Shown: positions 12,440 to 23,430, counted from the stretch's first letter. The stretch: DNA of 64,000 nt from Leucophora obtusa (GCA_949987735.1 OX465295.1:81417049-81481048); one strand, 5' to 3'. Made by a program: numbers and translations. The notes: generated from the sequence alone by a model not told the origin.

Positions 12440-12472
12440 AGTAGGTTCCGAGTTCAAATCCGGTTGCAAGCA
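12440..12472 (+). pseudogene. tRNA 3'-half-like module
   Basis: GAGTTCAAATCCGG resembles a B box/T arm, followed by GCAAGCA and an A-run. No matching D arm or acceptor strand lies upstream, so it is not a tRNA gene. Confidence 0.4.
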
Positions 12473-12692
12473 AAAAATTTTTTTGGATTTTTTTTAATTG
12501 AAAATTTTTTTTGGTTTTATAAAATCAATTTTTTTGTTTGTGGGAAAGCTCCTTCAAGACCAATTTTTTTTTGCCCTCCCAACGCTGGCATACTAGTTAC
12601 AAAAAGTTGATTTCCAGTACTAGCATTTTGGCACAGACAGTAGTTCTTCAGCTATTATCACTTATTTATGTGTTTAGCCATCAAATATAATA

Positions 12693-12766
12693 TGTCTCTT
12701 TAGCTCAGTGGGTAGAGCAATCGTCTGCCAATCTGACGGCCTGGGTTCAAACCACGGCAGGACCAA
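12693..12766 (+). pseudogene. tRNA-like module (A and B boxes)
   Basis: TAGCTCAGTGGG is a textbook A box and its D stem (GCTC/GAGC) pairs fully. GGTTCAAACC is a good B box and the T stem pairs 4 of 5. The anticodon stem does not form in the standard register and the acceptor strands pair only about 3 of 7, so this is a tRNA pseudogene or tRNA-derived module. The loop contains TGCCAA, similar to tRNA-Gly(GCC). Confidence 0.6.
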
Positions 12767-13294
12767 AAAATTCATATAACCTTTTTTTTAAATTTTATTT
12801 TTGGAAAATATATTTCCAGACCACACATTTATTGGTTTTGCCAGCGTTTTGCCAACGTTCAAAAATTTTGTTTCTCCAGTGCTTTTCCGGCGCTTTTTGA
12901 ACAGCCGGTCCTTTTGTCTAATGATGTTATCATTTTGAGAATGGGAAAGCGCTTTTTACCAGTACTTGTACCACCTGTTAAAGTGCTTTGCCACCGCTTT
13001 CCCGTTTGTATTCTTCTGACTGGGTAGTTTAATATGCAATTAAGTTTTAGATGGCGCCCAATAATTTAACTTTTTTTAAAATATGAAATAACCACCAAAA
13101 ATTTTATAATCCCCCAGAAAAATGCAAAGGCAATAATGTTCAAACTGTTTTAATTTTAGTTCATTTGAGATTTATTTTAAAGATTAAAAAACCGTCAAAT
13201 ATTTTTACGTCATTTCTTGGATGTTATTTAATTTTTCCCTTTGGGGGTTATCCGTAGCGCTGATAAATATGTACATCTGCGATAGTATTTTTAA

Positions 13295-13431
13295 AGTAGC
13301 GCATACACGCTCAATATTATTGATCAATTTTTCAAAAATCAACCAATCAGGACATTTTATTTTTAAATACTTTGTTCTGATAAGATGGTTTTAAAATCAT
13401 TGATCAATAATATTGAACGTGTATGTCTGCC
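13295..13431. mobile_element. TTAA-flanked palindromic MITE
   Basis: Both arms contain CATACACG(C/T)TCAATATT followed by ATTGATCAAT, in inverse orientation, and TTAA sits directly outside each end (13291-13294, 13432-13435). TTAA duplication is typical of piggyBac-type transposition. A left-end relative, also preceded by TTAA, starts at 30827. Confidence 0.7.
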
Positions 13432-13555
13432 TTAAGAGAAATTTTCCAAATTTTTAAAAAATTACTTTTAAAAGGCAACTAAAATTAAGGTGGCACGCGA
13501 GATATTTTTCCAAAAAAAAATTTGTCCGTTTCTGGAACGAAAAAAGTCTCGCCAC

Positions 13556-13990
13556 CCCTGCCTTACACCAATCGACGCGTGCCTTTTTTTAAGCGATTGA
13601 TAAATTATGTGGTATCCAACGAGGGTAAATTTTTTTTACAACTAAGTGTTCATGCAAAATCGAATATATTGAAGTGGAAATAATGTGCAAGGATGCCTCT
13701 ATCTCACGATATGCCACATGACGATCTTGCATTATCAGTTCACGCACTGCATCGATGTTTTGTGGCACAACAACCGATTTTGGACGACCTTCACGGAATT
13801 CGTCGGCGACCGAACTACGACCAAGATGGAATTCAATATACCAGCGATATACTGTGATTTTTGATGCTGTTTTATCGCCATACAAAGAACTGAGTTCATC
13901 GATACATTCTTGTTGAGATAATCCACGTCGGAAGTTGTGAAAAATAATCTTGAAATTTTGATTTTTTGGCCAAATTGATTTTTTAACTTC
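13556..13990 (-). pseudogene. mariner transposase, N-terminal DNA-binding part
   Basis: This half encodes the paired helix-turn-helix domain that recognises the TIRs. The frame 13885-13589 reads through typical mariner N-terminal sequence: TVYRWYIEFHLGRSS, EFREGRP, NIDAVRELI, YREIEASL and RWIPHNL. An in-frame stop follows SIA, after which KKARVDWCK continues, so the open frame is prematurely closed before the interruption at about 13556. Upstream of the Met at 13885, RRGLSQQECIDELSS in another frame represents the start of the domain, showing a frameshift. Its C-terminal partner lies at 11503-12115. Confidence 0.9.
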
Positions 13991-14220
13991 ACAATTTTCT
14001 TGAGCGTAAGGTTTGTTTTTTTTATATAAAAAAATCTTTATTTTCGATATTTCACTACTTCATTGTGTAGCATCTTCAGGAAATAACAATTAAATTAATA
14101 AATTGATTATTTTAATTGTTATTTTAATTGTTATTTCCTGAAGATGCGAAATATCGAAAATAAAGAATTTTTTATATATAAAAAACAAACCTTAAGCTCA
14201 AGAAAATTGTGAAGTTAAAA
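13981..14220. repeat. 240-bp near-perfect palindrome
   Basis: Arms of about 110 bp beginning TTTTAACTTCACAATTTTCT are near-perfect complements and meet at an AT-rich centre (about 14090-14115). The left arm has 17 extra bases (ACTACTTCATTGTGTAG). It sits at the 5' end of the mariner gene and is either a foldback insertion or a local inverted duplication. Confidence 0.85.
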
Positions 14221-14416
14221 ATTGAAAAAGAAGGTTAAATAAACGACAAAAATTTACAAATTGATATTCTTAACTTACTGTAAACAAACCAAATAGCACT
14301 TGTACATTAAAACATTGTGAGTACGTTTATGCTAAAAAATGTAAAACTTTATTATGGTGCTGCCAGATTTTTAGCTATTTACATTAGTTTTGCTATTTCC
14401 CGAAATATAAATAGTA

Positions 14417-14840
14417 ACCTTAGTACTTCTTGTTATTGGACAAATATAGTTGCAAAATTTAGATGAGTTCGACTTTTCTTCTAAATTTGACAATTTCACT
14501 ATCAATTTTTTATTATGACTTCATTTCAGCTCATTTTAAAAGAATTCTGGTTTTGCTATCATACATGATATCATTTTCGATATCGAAATCGCCTGGAATA
14601 ACGATAGTGTTTCGATGCTCGATCAGATTTTGGCGATTTTGCTATCGTTATTCCAGGGAATTTCGATAACGAAAACGGTTTCTTAATTCCTTGGAAATAC
14701 GATATCGTTACGAACGGTTCATTTTAGAACAAAAAGTCTATCGTTTTCGTATCACAAGTGATTATCATATATGATAATAAATATCACCTAGGTGATATCG
14801 TTTCGATATCGTGACGATATTATTATTATTATTATTATAA
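14417..14840. repeat. CGATA-rich region with an internal hairpin
   Basis: Arms 14580-14607 and 14641-14668 (ATCGAAATCGCCTGGAATAA against TTATTCCAGGGAATTTCGAT) can pair. Downstream are many GATATCG/CGATATC words and a short (ATT)n. No gene is seen. Confidence 0.6.
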
Positions 14841-14849
14841 TAACATTTT

Positions 14850-16121
14850 ATGTGTAAAAAAATAAAAAAATATCGCATGTTACAAAATAACATTTTTAAA
14901 GATTCCTTATTTCGAAAACGCAGCGAAGATGTCTATGTAGTAGTAAAAACATGTATGCATACAATCCATTTCCTGTTTTTTAAGTTATTTGCTAGTAATA
15001 GTTGTTACATATGCGCTTTAGGGTGGCGCAGAATTCCTTTTAATGTTAACTTATTAGAATCAAGATGCATGTGTAGTCGTTAATACTACTGCTGTCATAT
15101 ATTATGATCAATCTACAATTTTCTTGATTTACATTTAAGACCTATCATGTTTTTCTATTGACCAATTGCAATATTTCCATTACATTTAAAAGAAAAAAGT
15201 ACCACCCTAATGAGTTAATGCGACTATGGTACTAAGATATTTCTATATGAGTATGTCAATGTATTTAAGTAAAAAACTTGTATAAGTACCCTTTTCCTAG
15301 ATCTGTTCCAAGTTTTTAATATTCTTTACTTTGAGTTTTTAACTGGTTGCATGTATTTTCCTCTTACCAAAAGAAAAAATCTATGGCAAATATTTGCATT
15401 TTTATATCATATGACATTAGGAAAACGTAGGGATATGTGTGATTAAGATAACGATATTTACTTAGTGATTATATTTTGTATAAACTATCAGTAGTCAATA
15501 ACCAGTAAAAAAAAAATTAAAAAAAAAAATATTATAGAAGTATTTATCTGCCAATAGTAAGTAATTATATTTCTTATTGAAAAAATACGATACCCCATTA
15601 CGGTTTCTACATTGGGTTGTTTTAAGCCTAATTTTAGCCTGGGTTGTTTCAAATCCTAGTTTATAGCGATTTTTGCACTGAATGCAAATATGTCTATTAT
15701 ATTAAGCACGAAAATAATACATATTTTTGTTTGTTTTTTTTTTTTTGTTACCTTATTTAAGCCTCTAATGCACAAGGCCGCCTAAAGTCGGTCTTCAGAT
15801 TTTAAATAGTTTTTGGCTAAATAACAATATTTTATTAAACAAGTTGTATTACATCCATAGAAAACTTAACTATCTACTTTTTTGCATTCAAACTTTTTTT
15901 TTATAAAGAACGGGTTTCAAGCGAGAAGCATGGAATTTGGAAGTGATTTTGTTACATCTAGCGAAAAAAACAAAAACTATTATCTAAATTATTGGCCAAA
16001 ATCACATTTTCCTATAAAATTTAAAACGCCGTCACTACTAAGTTAAAAGAGGGATATGTGTAATTTTTAGTATAGTTATTCTCTGAGGTGTATTAAAAAA
16101 TATTCTAAGCGTTGAACATTT
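14850..16121. other. AT-rich stretch, one repeat end only
   Basis: The only structure noted is TTTCTACATTGGG near 15606-15618, a lone terminus of the CCCARTGTAGAAA family. Small frames lack motifs. Confidence 0.45.
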
Positions 16122-16350
16122 TTATACCCTACACCACTACGACTCAGAATTACTTTTTATTTCGGTTTAACGATGTCCGTCCATCTGTTTGTCCATACAT
16201 TTTTGTACGCACTCTACAGGTTGCAAATATTAAGATATTGGGATGAAATTTGGTTCTCTGACTTACGTCGACCCAAGAACGAAGCCGATTGCTTTTGATT
16301 AAAATCGGCCCATTTTTAGACCTAGTGGCCATATAAGGCCCCCCCCCCCC
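16122..16350 (-). mobile_element. DINE-1/mini-me-like repeat, copy C1 (3' fragment)
   Basis: Minus-strand copy of the 3' part: the terminal TATACCCTACACCACTAC, a GTCC/GTCT tract and part of one 153-bp unit. It ends in a run of 12 C next to the 3' end of a second copy, so copy C2 was inserted into C1 or joined to it. Confidence 0.75.
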
Positions 16351-17130
16351 CTACACCACTACGTGGGGTGGTATTATATGTTTGTGCTGATGTTTATAAC
16401 ACCAAAAAATATTGGTCCTAGACCTACCTTATAGTATACCGATCGGCTCAGAATTTTTTTTATTTCGATTTCATTTTTATTTCGATTTCACGATGTCCGT
16501 CCGTCCGTCTGTCTGTCTGTCCATGCATTCTTGTGCGCACTCTACAGGTCGGAAATATTAAGATATTTTGACAAAATTTGGTACACCGACTTACGTCGGC
16601 CCAAGGACGGCGCCTATTGATTTTGGTTGAAGTCGGTTCATGTTTAGACCTAGTGCCCATATAATGGTACCCCCCAAAATTGTCTTTTTTACACGCTGCA
16701 GGTCGCAAATACGTAGATCTTTCAATGAAATTTGGTACACAGACCTACGTCGGCCCAGGAACGGATCCTGTTGGTTTTGGTTGAAATAGGTCCATGTTTA
16801 GACCTAGTGCCCATATAAGGGTACCCCCCAAGATTGTAATTTTTACACGCTGCAGGTCGCAAATATAAAGATATTTCAATGAAATTTGGTACACGGACCC
16901 ATGTCGGCCCAAGGACGAAGCCTATTGATTTTGGTTAAAATCGGTCCATGTTTAGGCCTAAGGGTCCCCCCAAAATTGGCTTTCAATGAAATTTGGTTTG
17001 CTGACTTACATGGTCCCAAGGAAAAAGCCTATTGATTCTAGATAGGATCGGTCCATATTTGGACCTATCGCCCATATGGGCTATATTTTCGATTTTCTCT
17101 TGTTTTCTGATTTTATAGAAAATTTTGACA
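16351..17130 (-). mobile_element. DINE-1/mini-me-like repeat, copy C2
   Basis: Minus-strand copy with the terminal CTACACCACTACGTGG, a GTCY tract (16496-16521) and about three diverged 153-bp-type units (ATTGATTTTGGTTGAA, CATGTTTAGACCTAGTG). Its 5' end is truncated after AATTTTGACACAAGTC. Confidence 0.75.
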
Positions 17131-18060
17131 CAAGTCAAATTCCCTAAGATATTAAATTCTTCGTTTAATTCCCTAAATTTAAATTTTCACTTAATGCCCA
17201 CTTAAGGCCTTAAAGTTTAAACATTTTTTCCCAGGACAGGTCCCTGAACTTTGTTTTTTATGAGAGTTCAGTAACCTGTCCTAGGATTTGTATTGTGACA
17301 TGTCACAAGGGGTCAATTTCCCCCTCCTATGACAACGCCATGTAAAAGTGACCACTCTATTTCATATAAAGGGGCCAGTTCGGTGACAGTTTGTTAAAAT
17401 TTCCCGTAGGGTAGGTATTAGAATTGTATAATTTGGGTTTTATTTTATATTCTTGGGTGAAGAGACATGTCCCTTTGGGCATTTAATGAAAAACTTCAAT
17501 TCAGGGAATTAAACGAAAAGTTAATTCCTTGGGGAATTAAAAGAAAAATTTAATTCCTTAGGGAATTAAACGAAAAGTTAAGGGAATTAAACGAAAAGTT
17601 AATTCCTTCAGGGAATTAAATGTACAAGGGAATTAATTCTTTGACCAAAAGTTGAATAAACTAGAATGAATGAATTCCCTGGAAATTCACTCACTAGGGA
17701 ATGAATTCCTTGACCAAAAGTTGAATTAACTAGAATTGGAGAAATTCCTTAGTGAGTGACTGCATCAAATTTTATGAAGGAATTAGAAAACAATGAATGA
17801 ATTCCTTTAAGATAAATCGAATGAAAAAAAAGGAATTCATTCAATTCTTTAAGTTTGGGCAGGGAATTCATTCCAAAATATAAATTCAGTTCAAAAAAAA
17901 GGGAATTAGGGAATTAATTCTTCGAAGCTCTGGGCTCTGGGGATAGCTCAAAAATTCTTCGATTGAGCTGAAATATTTTTCTTGTTCAACTTCTTCAGTA
18001 ACCCCACAAAATAAGCCCCGGGGAGCGGGATTCAGAGCAGCTTAAAATCGCCCATACAAC
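17131..18060. repeat. Hairpin plus GGAATTAA-rich tandem array
   Basis: 17231-17285 contains a hairpin (CCAGGACAGGTCCCTGAAC against GTTCAGTAACCTGTCCTAGG). From 17503 to 17640 a ~28-bp unit, GGGAATTAAACGAAAAGTTA plus ATTCCTT, is tandemly repeated, followed to about 17920 by degenerate GAATTCATT/GGAATTAA words. No frame is supported. Confidence 0.65.
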
Positions 18061-19257
18061 AAGTGTAAACCTATAGAGAGACTACCGTCCTCACCAAATT
18101 TTGTTGTTGTGTGGCGAACTTGGAAAAGGCTAAGAAAACATATTGATAATGTTGTTAAGAGAAAAAATGAGTTGGAAGAGCATTTTGAGAAACATTTTTT
18201 TGGTTTTTGCTTTTGAAAAAAACTTCTTTGATAAATGTTGTCAAGTTTGATTTTCCATTTTGGGGTTTTTTAATGATTGTAGTACAATTTTTTCAACTAC
18301 TGTTTTCAATAATTTTTGTTAATATTATTTTAAAATTTTTTAAATAATTTATTTTATTATACAATATATAATTCATTTTCACCGATCTTGTTAATATAAA
18401 TGTATATTGTTTTTGTAAATAAAACTATATTAACTATCAATATTAGTTTAAAAAAGAACCCAAAATTGACACCATTGACAAATGTTTGTTAGCAAGAGAA
18501 TATTTTGCATATTGAGGCAACATTGGAATCTCTTAAATCCTCTCAAAAATCTGAAAATTCTCTTCATACAACAGTGGGTTTCTATAACAATCTTCCTCTG
18601 TTAACCTTTACTCTTTATTTTTGTTCGTGAAGTCGGGAAAGAAAACTAAAACATGTTGGTAAACATTGTAAAAAAATGAGAGATTGAGTGTTTTTTTTTA
18701 CACATTTCCCTATATAAAAAGCATTGAGGTTGAGTGAGTTTTTTCAGATTTTTAAGAGAATTTTCAGATTTTTGAGAGGATTTAAGAGATTCCAATGTTG
18801 CCTCAACATGCAAAATATTCTCTTGCTAACAAACATTTGTCAATGGTGTCAATTTTGGGTTCTTTTTTAAACTAATATTGATAATTAATATAGTTTTATT
18901 TACAAAAACAATATACATTTATATTAACAAGAACGGTGAAAATGAATTATATATTGTATAATAAAATAAATTATTTAAAAAATTTTAAAATAATATTAAC
19001 AAAAATTATTGAAAACAGTAGTGGAAAAAATTGTACTACAATCATTAAAAAACCCCTAAATGGAAAATCAAACTTGACAACATTTATCAAAGAAGTTTTT
19101 TTCAAAAGCAAAAACCAAAAAAATGTTTCTCAAAATGCTCTTCCAACTCATTTTTTCTCTTAACAACATTATCAACATGTTTTCTAAGCCTTTCCCAAGT
19201 TCGCCACACAACAACAAAATTTGGTGAGGACGGTAGTCTCTCTATAGGTTTATACTT
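18061..19257. mobile_element. 1.2-kb foldback element
   Basis: Two arms of about 500 bp (18061-18564 and 18754-19257) are inverted copies at over 90% identity by eye, around a ~190-bp spacer. Termini are AAGTRTAAACCTATAGAG. Within the arms, TTGTCAATGGTGTCAATTTT and CAAAATATTCTCTTGCTAAC are exact landmarks. No transposase is encoded; the 75-codon frame at 18936-19163 is a by-product of A-rich sequence. Confidence 0.85.
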
Positions 19258-19425
19258 TTTGATACAATGCATATTTTAAATCGTCACATTTAACAGTCAC
19301 TTTTCACTTACTTTCTGCTGAGTTATGCAAAAAATAAAAAACGAGCAACAAACAATTAAAAACAGTAAATGAGCACTTTCAATAAATTAATTAATTGTAT
19401 TATGTTATAAGTAGTACTTTTAATA

Positions 19426-20015
19426 CACTAATAGAAAATAATCTGTAAAAATTTAATTAAAACTACGAAGCATTATTTTAAAATGACATTGCAGAAAAAA
19501 CAGTGGAAATTAGCAGATTATTTTTGAAAATATTAGTGAGATATGAACAGAAAAAAAATACAGCTGTTAAAAATATAAACTGTTAGTTATATTTAAGCTA
19601 AATTGAAGTGAATAGAATTTAACAACTTGGCTACTATGATCAAAATTAATATACTAAAAAAATCACTAAAAATTAAAAATTTTTTTTTCGAATTTCTTTT
19701 TTTTACTACAGATAAAAATCTAGCCGTCTGAAATCAGCAGTCTTCCATTTTTTAGCAAATAATTCTATTGACTTTAGTAATGAAAATAACAGTCTTCTGT
19801 TATTTTCATTCAACTAAATTTTACTTAAATATAACTAAAATTTTGTAGATTTAATAGTTTTTTTTTTCTAGTTCTTGTCTACTAATATTCAGGAAAATTT
19901 TTTATGATTTTAGCAAATATAAACAAAATGTTGCAAATATAACAGTTTTATTTTTGCTGCCGGTTTTACCAATTATTAGTAACCTTTTCTTTTTACATGC
20001 TTATTTCTATGCGTG
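19426..20015. mobile_element. 590-bp MITE, CACTAATAGAAA type
   Basis: TA-flanked; starts CACTAATAGAAAATAATC and ends ATTTCTATGCGTG. The interior halves share AACTGTTA- and TTTAGCAAAT-type inverted words with the 4027-5319 element. Confidence 0.65.
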
Positions 20016-22138
20016 TAGTTGTTGCTTTTATTTAATGGTGAAATTATACAGAGAATTGTATACAAGCACAGTAATAACATTTTAGTTATGGAAAATATTT
20101 TATAGAACTGACAAGGAAGGTATTCCAAGCTAAACAAAAAGATTTTCATAAAATTTAGAGATGTAGTAAGAAATAAGATTTTAAGGTCGATCTGCCACGG
20201 CTTTTTGACCATCTCGAAGATTTACCACAACCGAACCATTTGATTGCCAACAAATTCTGTTGTAAGCCAGAATCTGTTTTCCTATTTGTATGTATCCTTA
20301 TTTCAAGTAATTTTGAATTTCGAAAAACCATATTGTGTTTCATTTGGGGAAAAAGAAAAGCTCTGCCGTCTGATAATATGACAGATGATATGACTTTATA
20401 TAGTTTAAAGATAAACTCATTTTATACAGTACTTCTTCTTGTTTTGCATCACAATGTCTGAACGTGTTTTTGTTCATTTATAATGCCTGTATAAATGTAT
20501 GCGAGTGTATAAATATTTGCATATATGCATTTGTATTTGAAAAATGAGTACGAGCATACGACTACAAAGAGATGTCATTTCTTCGATAAGGATATGTAAT
20601 CAAGCTGACTTCAAATAAACAGAAAAGGATATTAAATCTGAGTGTTTATGTATTTGTTAATAGAGCAAAATACAAAAATAAACACAAGATTTTAATTACA
20701 AAGTAATAGAAAATTTAAGTCACAAAAGCATTACTTATTTCACCCAAATATTGTGATATCGTATTTAATATACATATTTGTGAAATGAGTACAAGGCAAC
20801 CATATAATTTCCAATATTTGCTCGTTTGAAATAACTTTTTCAGTATTTTAATTATTGTATACCAGAAATCATGTATAAATATTTGTAGAGTTTACTTTAA
20901 AATTGGTGTAAGTCAATTTTATGCAAACGAACAAGGGAACTTCGTAGTGTTGTTCTTTATAAGAAGTTGACAAATATTTTGTAGAGGACAAAAAACTAAT
21001 AGACACCTGACTGATAGACACATGATTAATAAACACATGTTTAGGGGTCGAAGCAAGGGATCAAAATAACACAGTTTTTAGTTTATATTTAATTTATATA
21101 CATTAGGATGTCCTCTAAAATACGATTTGTCTATTTTCATCCATTAAACCCTCCAGTTTTGCTACAGTTGGTCAGAAATGGCAAATTTTTGTAAAAAATT
21201 GCATCTTGGTTAAAAATTCCCAAAATTCGAAATTTTGCAAAAATTGATTTTGCTTATTTAATTTTTTCATTAAAAATTATTCAGATACGGAATTTTGGTT
21301 TCGTCGGATATCATTAACAAACTTTAACCCGGAACCGAAAATGACCCATAAATTTAATAGAATTGCAAAAATTATTATTTTTAATTATTTTTAAAATTTT
21401 TTATTATGCTTAATTGGGAAATGTCAAAAGTTTTTTTTGTAATATAATTATAATTATAATTAACAAAAAAAAAAAAATTAAATTTAAAAAATTATAATTT
21501 TGTGTCAAAAATTTTAAAGAATTGGTCTGTTTTCACTAAATTTTGTACATTTTCCCAAAAAATATCAATTGATTTTTATCAGATTATAATTATCTTTATT
21601 TCTATTTAAAAAATCTTTAGCCTTTAGTGTCCTCGAAACATATATGCCACTTGATAAAAATCATTATTTTATACAACCTGATCCTTATGCGCTTATACAC
21701 TTAACATGTTGTCGAAGCAGGCGGTTTTCATCGCCTCTTTCGAACATTAACAGTTTGTATCGAAAAATGTTAGCCTTTGCATACGTGTGTAATTCTTATG
21801 GCTGAATTTTTCGATACAAATTAAGCACAGAGTGATTTAACAGAGGTAGGGAGAGTTGGGTAGTCTTTTAATTATATAGTCGTTGGTCGAAGTGTGTTCG
21901 AGAAATAGGAGAACGACGTTTTCAGTAATCCATTTACCCGTGTAAAAAAGATCAGATCTGGCCAGATCTCAGTAGATCTTACCAGATCTAATTAGATCTC
22001 AATTGGTGAGAACAGTTAGTCAAACTCAGTGCTTTTCATAATTTTTTTTTATATCAGGTCCAACAAAAACACCTATCGTAACGAAAAGACATAATATTTT
22101 TTAATTTATTTGGAATAAAGCTAACGAGTCAAGCATAC
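20016..22138. other. AT-rich stretch containing a phased AGATCT cluster
   Basis: About 2.1 kb with no supported gene. Two short frames (20240-20461 plus, 20155-20343 minus) are antisense to each other and unconvincing. The notable site is the AGATCT cluster at 21954-21999. Confidence 0.5.
21954..21999. repeat. Five AGATCT palindromes at exact 10-bp spacing
   Basis: AGATCT starts at 21954, 21964, 21974, 21984 and 21994, with variable bases between. All five sites therefore fall on nearly the same face of the helix. This could be a degenerate decamer repeat or a binding-site cluster; nothing else in the sequence distinguishes these. Confidence 0.9.
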
Positions 22139-22146
22139 ATGTCTTG

Positions 22147-22589
22147 TAGGGCGGGTCGATTTAACAATCGCCCATGGCTCAGTGAAAATCGTATTCTAGG
22201 AATCAAAATAAGAAACTTTGCCGAAGGAACTATACCTCTAAAACGAATTCTACTACCCCCCAACTGTTGACTTTTGTCCCGTAGGGTCAAGTTTTGAAAA
22301 ATCCCACTTTGACCCATTTAGAGTGCCCCAATCGAGTCCAAATGTATGACCGACCCCCACTAACTTTGGAGGGCCGATCCACCCATGCCAGTGGCACACC
22401 CCCTGGAACTCCCCTGGGGGTTCCCCATACAAACATTTTAAAAAATCACCATTTTTGGCACTTTATTTTATTATTTTTTATTTATTTTTATTATTTTATT
22501 TATTTTTTCTCTTTAGAAATTTATTTAGTCAGAACATATGTAAATGAAAAAATTAATTTAACTTAGTAATAGAAAAGAAAATAAAAAAA
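22147..22589. repeat. Left TIR of hAT-like element, outer part
   Basis: Inverse copy of 25849-26298, including ACTCGATTGGGGCACTCTAA (complement), GGGGGTGTGCCACTGGC (complement) and a TTTATT-rich segment. Relative to the right arm it carries about 15 extra bases near 22180-22200. Frames at 22129-22317 and 22294-22566 are mirrored at 25873-26155 and are TIR shadows. Confidence 0.9.
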
Positions 22590-22595
22590 ATTACT

Positions 22596-22895
22596 TTAGT
22601 AGGTTTGAGGTTAAGAAGAAGAATAAACCCTCCTCAAAAGTTATAAACACATTAAATTTGCAAATCAGACTAGATCTAGTTTCTGCCTTTTTATGGACAG
22701 GCTTCATCAGTGATCTTCCATTAAATTGTATTATTGTTTATATTTTTATTGTCAGATTGTCTCTATATGAATAATTTCAGAAGTGATCAAACAGACATAT
22801 ACAAACATTCTACTTCAGATTTTCTCTGTTTATCTTCTTATTTCCTCCGTGTCACCTTGTCTATAAGACGCGTTTGAAAAAACAACACTTTACTA
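22596..22895. repeat. Insertion within the left TIR
   Basis: This ~300-bp segment is absent from the right TIR and is bracketed by AAAAAAAATTACT on both sides (about 22583-22595 and 22896-22908), consistent with a target duplication or replication slippage. It is AT-rich, contains TGGACAGGCTTCATCAGTGA, and encodes nothing recognised. Confidence 0.6.
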
Positions 22896-22903
22896 AAAAA
22901 AAA

Positions 22904-23042
22904 TTACTGTTTGAAGTCTTTTTTGCTTTCAAGTCTGGGCAATTTCGCACGGCTCTCTAATGTCGTCACCATAACAGCCTCTACATTTTCCGGTATAACT
23001 CGTTTCGAAACGCTAGCTAGCAATTGAACGTGTCGTTCTGTT
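22904..23042 (-). pseudogene. Transposase C-terminus copy inside the left TIR
   Basis: On the minus strand this encodes TERHVQLLASVSKRVIPE and onward to SKKDFKQ followed by a stop, the same ending as the main gene at 25710-25848. Because it lies within the TIR, the element carries its own 3' coding end twice in opposite orientations. This copy reads through a position where the right-hand copy has a TAG, so it preserves the better version of the last codons. Sequence upstream (23043-23146) is not coding-related. Confidence 0.8.
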
Positions 23043-23120
23043 GCAGGTCGTAAAATAGGTTGTGTGGGTTTTTTAAGCCACCACAAGACACAGCTGCATG
23101 TCGTAAACTTACTTAAGCTA

Positions 23121-23430
23121 AATCGGTTACAGGTAGAATTGAGCATAAAATTATCATAAAGGATTTTCCAGAAGTAATAAAAGGCGCACTTGCTTAACAG
23201 AATTTGTGGTCAGATTAACGTTTAATTTACATGTAAGTACTTTATGGGCAGTTTTGACAACAAAATCGGTTACAGGTAGAATTGAGCATAAAATTATCAT
23301 AAAGGATTTTCCAGAAGTAATAAAAGGCGCTCTTGCTTAACAGAATTTGTAGTCAGATTAACGTTTAATTTACATGTAAGTACTTTATGGGCAGTTTTGA
23401 CAACAAAATCGGTTACAGGTAGAATTGAAA
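23121..23430. repeat. 143-bp tandem repeat upstream of the transposase gene
   Basis: AATCGGTTACAGGTAGAATT starts at 23121, 23264 and 23407, giving an exact 143-bp period with two full units and a partial third. It occupies the likely promoter/5' UTR region of the transposase gene, so copy number could affect expression. A minus-strand frame here is a by-product. Confidence 0.9.

Larger units (their letters stand above)
12183..13024. mobile_element. TIR element with two tRNA-like modules, inside mariner
   Basis: The left end ACTGACAGAAGACTCATT and right end TATTCTTCTGACTGGGTA are inverted relatives, continuing into CTTTGCCAGCG against CGGTGGCAAAG. Many repeated TTTGCCAG words fill both flanks. 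The interior carries a tRNA T-arm-like piece (12440-12472) and a fuller tRNA-like module (12693-12766), the same order seen in the element at 61998-62825. No protein is encoded. Confidence 0.55.
11501..14416 (-). mobile_element. mariner element, broken by insertions
   Basis: TIRs TACTATTTATATTTCGG (11501-11517) and its inverse ending at 14416 bound the element. It contains the two halves of a mariner transposase, both on the minus strand, separated by about 1.4 kb that is not transposase. A normal mariner is about 1.3 kb, so the excess is explained by insertions at about 12120-13555 and the palindrome at 13981-14220. TA is present at both outer ends. Confidence 0.88.

Noticed and set aside
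12693..12766. Functional tRNA gene (Gly-like)
   Set aside because: D arm and B box are good but anticodon and acceptor stems do not pair, so it is recorded as tRNA-like only.
18936..19163. 75-codon frame on the plus strand
   Set aside because: It lies in one arm of a foldback; the mirrored arm does not preserve it as coding sequence.
20155..20461. Possible small gene pair
   Set aside because: The frames are antisense to each other, short and without any recognisable residue pattern.
22294..22566. 90-codon frame and its mirror at 25873-26155
   Set aside because: Both are in the non-coding outer TIR and simply reflect the inverted repeat.
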